7,283 nucleotides of DNA. Source: Bacillota bacterium. GTDB taxonomy: Bacteria; Bacillota; Clostridia; Peptostreptococcales; Anaerovoracaceae. The notes beneath the pieces are model-generated. The model ran no database searches. It had not been told where the DNA came from and was given only the letters and a program-made list of their open reading frames with translations. Shown here piece after piece: positions 5,718-7,283 of the stretch. The position numbers and the translations under genes were made by a program. How positions within the stretch are numbered: position 1 is the stretch's first letter; the number at the start of each line of letters is the position of its first letter. The stretch covers positions 1-7,283 of the forward strand of contig JAEEIC010000084.1 in NCBI GenBank assembly GCA_016281165.1. The letters are read 5' to 3'.

Positions 5718-6596
5718 CTATATACTGACACGCTCTTTTATATAGTCGATGAAGCTCTCCTCGGCCGTGGGCAGGGGATGCCCCTTGCGCCAGACGAAGA
5801 GGTATTCGACGGTGGTGTCGGCGCCCTCGATCTGCCGCGAGATCAGGCTGCTGTTGGGCACATAAGCGGTCTGGGGGAAGATGCTGATGCCCACGCCCCT
5901 GCCGGCGAGGGCCGCGGCGTCGAGGTAGCTGTCCATCTCGCAGATGATGCGGGGCTCTTTTTTTATGCCGCGAAACCAGCGGTACATATTCTCTATCGCG
6001 GCCCTGCGGCTGGGCACGATCAGGGGCTCCTCCGCCAGGCGGGCTATGTCTACCGGCCCTTCCTCCCGCGCCAGGGGATGGTCCTTGCTGAGCAGGGCGA
6101 CCATCTTCTCGGTCCCCACCAGGAAGCTGTTGAGCAGCAGCTGGTCGTAAGGGGAGGTTATGACCGCGAGGCTTATGAGGCCGCTCCTCATCTTTTCGAT
6201 CAGGTCGTCGCTGCTGCCGTCCAGTATGCGGAAGCGCACCTGGGGATGCAGGGCGAGGAAGCCCGAGATCCACTCGGCGGCGATGTCTGGGGCCATGCCC
6301 TCGACCAGTCCCAGCGAGATGGTCCCGGCGAGGCCCTTTCCCATGGAGATTATTTCGCTTTTGGCCTTGTCCGTCAGGCTCAGTATCTCCTTGGCCCTGC
6401 GGTAGAGCAGCTGACCGGCGTCGGTGAGCTCCAGCTGCCTTTTGCCCCTCACGAAGAGGGGCGTCCCCAGCTCCTCCTCGAGGCTCCTGATCTGGCTGCT
6501 CAGAGGCGGCTGGCTCATGTTGAGCAGGGCCGCGGCCCTGGTCATGTTCAGTTCCTCCGCCGTGACGGCGAAATATCTCAGGGTCCTGATATCCAT
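5718..6596 (-). CDS. LysR-family transcriptional regulator
   Basis: A 292-residue LysR-type regulator of normal length. The N-terminal winged helix-turn-helix covers about residues 1-60, with MTRAAALLNMSQPPLSSQIRSLEEELG as helix-turn-helix and ELTDAGQLLYRRAKEIL leading into the linker helix. Residues from about 90 to the end match the periplasmic-binding-protein-like effector domain (GTISLGLVEGMAP at its start, GRGVGISIFPQTA near its end). The effector cannot be told from sequence. The start at 6596 is supported by AAGGAGG on the minus strand (6601-6607); the frame stays open upstream to 7079 but runs through the promoter region and purA. It converges on the isc operon and diverges from purA with about 150 bases between, so it may control itself and purA, or a target elsewhere. 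Confidence 0.92.
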   Translation of the reverse strand: MDIRTLRYFAVTAEELNMTRAAALLNMSQPPLSSQIRSLEEELGTPLFVRGKRQLELTDAGQLLYRRAKEILSLTDKAKSEIISMGKGLAGTISLGLVEGMAPDIAAEWISGFLALHPQVRFRILDGSSDDLIEKMRSGLISLAVITSPYDQLLLNSFLVGTEKMVALLSKDHPLAREEGPVDIARLAEEPLIVPSRRAAIENMYRWFRGIKKEPRIICEMDSYLDAAALAGRGVGISIFPQTAYVPNSSLISRQIEGADTTVEYLFVWRKGHPLPTAEESFIDYIKERVSI

Positions 6597-6645
6597 ACTG
6601 CCTCCTTCTTGTTTTGCGATATGTTTTTCGTATGATACCGCTAAT

Positions 6646-6674
6646 ATTATATGTATTATATTTGTCGCGCGCAA
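6646..6674 (-). promoter_or_regulatory. Promoter of the LysR-family gene
   Basis: On the minus strand TTGCGC (6669-6674) and a perfect -10 TATAAT (6646-6651) are spaced by 17 bases. A second TATAAT lies at 6655-6660. The -35 box keeps only the TTG. The promoter overlaps the upstream side of the purA promoter, so the two could interfere or share control. Confidence 0.55.
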
Positions 6675-6679
6675 GCCTG

Positions 6680-6685
6680 TATAAT
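6680..6685 (+). promoter_or_regulatory. purA: -10 element of the purA promoter
   Basis: TATAAT at 6680-6685 matches the consensus fully and would start transcription near 6692, about 55 bases before the purA start codon. No acceptable -35 box is seen at 16-18 bases upstream; the sequence there is only AT-rich. This suggests dependence on an activator or on AT-rich upstream contacts. Confidence 0.5.
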
Positions 6686-6690
6686 CGGGA

Positions 6691-6729
6691 TGTGGGTGTT
6701 TGCGCCCTGTTCTTAGGGCAGACACCGCA
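6691..6729 (+). promoter_or_regulatory. Hairpin in the purA leader
   Basis: GCCCT (6704-6708) pairs with AGGGC (6715-6719) around a six-base loop. GGTGTT (6695-6700) pairs with GACACC (6721-6726) outside a small interior loop, and TGT (6691-6693) can pair with GCA (6727-6729) if G6694 is bulged. The hairpin begins about where transcription is predicted to start and ends just before the ribosome binding site. No T-run follows, so it is not a terminator; it could stabilise the mRNA 5' end. It does not look like a purine riboswitch. Confidence 0.42.
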
Positions 6730-6746
6730 TTGCAAAGGAGGTACAT

Positions 6747-7283
6747 ATGCCGGCAGACGCGATAGTAGGGATCAACTGGGGAGACGAGGGCAAGGGCCGC
6801 ATGGTCGACCTGCTCACCGAAGATCACGATATAGTCATAAGATATCAGGGGGGAGGCAACGCCGGTCACACCGTCATCAACGGGTACGGCAAGTTCGCCC
6901 TTCATCTGCTGCCTTCGGGCATCTTCAGGCCGAACGTGACGAACGTTTTGGGCAACGGCGTGGCCCTGGACCCGCAGAGCCTCGCGGAGGAGATCGAAGA
7001 GGTCCGCTCCAAAGGCGTCCATATAGGACCGGACAACCTGATGATAAGCGACAGGGCCTCGCTGCTGATGCCCTGGCACAAGGACCTGGACGGGCTCGAG
7101 GAGCAGCGCCTGGCCGACAGGAAGTACGGTTCCACGAAGCAGGGCATCGCCCCTTTCTACTCAGATAAGGCGAGAAAAAAGACCGTGCTGGCGGGAGAGC
7201 TCTTTTATCCCGGGCGCCTGAGGGCGCATCTTGCGGATATCCTCGAGTGGGAGGACCTCGTCCTCACGAAGATATACGGGACG
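6747..7283 (+). CDS. purA: Adenylosuccinate synthetase, N-terminal part (cut by window end)
   Basis: PurA makes adenylosuccinate from IMP, aspartate and GTP, the first committed step from IMP to AMP. The first 179 residues are present and the frame is open to the edge. The P-loop-like WGDEGKG covers 11-17, with catalytic base D13, and NAGHT covers 38-42, with H41; both residues have the same numbers as in E. coli. GNGVALD (69-75), SDRASLLMPWH and GSTKQGIAPFYSDK (from 128) match the variant I recall from clostridia rather than the E. coli form. G37 stands where E. coli has histidine before NAGHT. AAAGGAGG (6734-6741) lies five bases before the ATG. It is divergent from the LysR-type gene. The C-terminal half, with further nucleotide-binding residues, is outside the window. 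Confidence 0.95.
   Translation, partial: MPADAIVGINWGDEGKGRMVDLLTEDHDIVIRYQGGGNAGHTVINGYGKFALHLLPSGIFRPNVTNVLGNGVALDPQSLAEEIEEVRSKGVHIGPDNLMISDRASLLMPWHKDLDGLEEQRLADRKYGSTKQGIAPFYSDKARKKTVLAGELFYPGRLRAHLADILEWEDLVLTKIYGT

Noticed and set aside
6597..7079. An upstream extension of the LysR-type reading frame
   Set aside because: The conserved family start MDIRTLRYF is at 6596 with a strong ribosome binding site; the extension lies antisense to purA and covers both promoters.
1..7283. CRISPR arrays, tRNA or rRNA genes, insertion sequences
   Set aside because: No regularly spaced direct repeats, no cloverleaf or rRNA-like segments, and no transposase or terminal inverted repeats were seen on reading either strand.

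Overview
The window is most likely from a moderately GC-rich member of the Clostridia (Bacillota). Three things suggest this: the adenylosuccinate synthetase is of the form I recall from clostridia, a secreted protein pairs RCC1-like repeats with S-layer homology domains, and strong AAGGAGG-type ribosome binding sites precede most genes. The assignment rests on recalled family features, not on a search, and the genus cannot be named.

Layout from left to right. (1) 11-1822, plus strand: a secreted protein with WxWG (RCC1-like) repeats and three C-terminal SLH domains. (2) 1823-2361: a non-coding stretch with two related terminator hairpins, a nested inverted repeat, and an AT-rich promoter. 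(3) 2362-3225, plus strand: an orphan protein whose C-terminal half looks like a PD-(D/E)XK nuclease fold. (4) 3226-3557: an intergenic region with a strong terminator, then a near-consensus promoter carrying a repeated motif that may be the operator of the next operon. (5) 3558-5648, plus strand: an iron-sulfur cluster assembly operon of cysteine desulfurase (IscS), scaffold (IscU) and Rrf2-family regulator (IscR-like), closed by a terminator at 5669-5699. (6) 5718-6596, minus strand: a LysR-family regulator, convergent with the isc operon. (7) 6747 to the window edge, plus strand: purA, divergent from the LysR gene and cut off by the window.

In the isc operon, IscS would supply sulfur from cysteine, IscU would build the cluster, and the IscR-like protein would sense cluster status. 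The regulator is the last gene, unlike the E. coli order. IscA and the HscAB chaperones are absent from the window. Two copies of CCT(T)GAC(A)AGGTAGGTAA overlap and follow the promoter and are good candidates for the site of autoregulation. The LysR-type gene and purA share a 150-bp divergent promoter region. The purA promoter has a perfect -10 but no recognisable -35, which would fit activator dependence.

I see no CRISPR array, tRNA, rRNA, insertion sequence or complete mobile element. The most unusual items are the repeated operator-like motif, the altered cysteine set of the IscR-like regulator, the cysteine-rich tail of IscU, the paired hairpins after the first gene, and the orphan nuclease-like protein. 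None of these amounts to a clearly new system on sequence alone.
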